DNA of 14,435 nt, taken from the NCBI GenBank assembly GCA_946479405.1, contig CAMLGD010000075.1, forward strand, positions 1 to 14,435, given 5' to 3'. The DNA comes from an uncultured Vogesella sp. (GTDB lineage Bacteria; Pseudomonadota; Gammaproteobacteria; Burkholderiales; Chromobacteriaceae). The translations under genes were made by a program, and so were the position numbers. Positions 14,249 through 14,435 of this stretch are shown piece after piece. Below the pieces are notes generated by a model. That model saw only the letters and a program-made list of their open reading frames with translations. It had not been told where the DNA came from and ran no database searches. The stretch's first letter is position 1. Every line of letters begins with the position of its first letter.

Positions 14249-14435
14249 TGCCTCGCTGGCCACGTTTGCTGGCCGGCGACTGGCTGCTGCTGTTGCTGCT
14301 GCTATTAGCTTGTGGCGCCAGCTTTCGCTGGCTATGGTGGCAACAGGGCAACGCCGGCGAACTGGTGATGAGCGCCAACGGTCAAGAGCTTGCCCGCTGG
14401 CCGTTGCGGCTGGATCATCGCTTTGAACTCCCCGG
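14245..14435 (+). CDS. NusG domain II-containing protein, 3' end missing
   Basis: A reading frame opens at ATGATG overlapping the rapZ stop by 4 bases and runs off the window end after 63 codons. It starts [21 protein letters not shown] membrane segment or signal anchor spans about residues 12-32. Then AGELVMSANGQELARWPL resembles the start of the small NusG_II (DUF1312) domain seen in short membrane-anchored proteins of about 110-130 residues. The first or second ATG could be the start. The function is unknown. The overlap implies co-translation with rapZ. Confidence 0.65.
   Translation, partial: MMPRWPRLLAGDWLLLLLLLLACGASFRWLWWQQGNAGELVMSANGQELARWPLRLDHRFELP

Overview
The window looks like core chromosome of a GC-rich betaproteobacterium, most likely order Neisseriales (a Chromobacterium/Vogesella-like relative). 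That placement is inferred from the gene order kdsD-kdsC-lptC-lptA-lptB-rpoN-hpf-ptsN-hprK-rapZ, from HPr kinase and EIIA-Ntr occurring together in a Gram-negative, and from protein character. The genus cannot be fixed from the sequence alone. No phage, transposon, CRISPR array or integrase is visible, and base composition and codon use look uniform across the genes.

Left part (1-2213): two minus-strand genes, a stand-alone NadR-type nucleoside-kinase-like ATPase and a cytoplasmic type I L-asparaginase. Between and around them is an unusual non-coding landscape. It holds a tight cluster of DnaA-box-like 9-mers (one exact), diverged direct repeats that each begin with such a 9-mer and end in a six-base A or T run, and two hairpins with T tracts. 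The asparaginase has a recognisable promoter and a long leader with a 10-bp-stem hairpin.

Middle part (2214-6747): a tRNA-Gly(CCC) with a clear sigma-70 promoter, an AsmA-family envelope protein on the plus strand, and a KefB/C-type cation:proton antiporter on the minus strand. These two convergent genes are separated by a perfect 49-bp palindrome that probably terminates both.

Right part (6748-14435): a densely packed plus-strand block. kdsD and kdsC make KDO, lptC-lptA-lptB encode lipopolysaccharide export parts, rpoN encodes sigma-54 and hpf a ribosome hibernation factor, followed by an intrinsic terminator. A second unit follows with ptsN (EIIA-Ntr), hprK (HPr kinase/phosphorylase), rapZ, and the start of a NusG domain II protein cut by the window end. 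Most junctions overlap by 4 to 20 bases, so translation is probably coupled. The block joins outer-membrane synthesis with nitrogen-PTS signalling, sigma-54 and RapZ (amino-sugar control in enterobacteria).

The genes themselves belong to known families. The least explained signals are non-coding: the DnaA-box/repeat cluster at 1-980, and two genes (the ATPase and kdsD) whose start codons lie exactly 8 bases after a perfect TATAAT with no Shine-Dalgarno sequence, which suggests leaderless or nearly leaderless transcripts.
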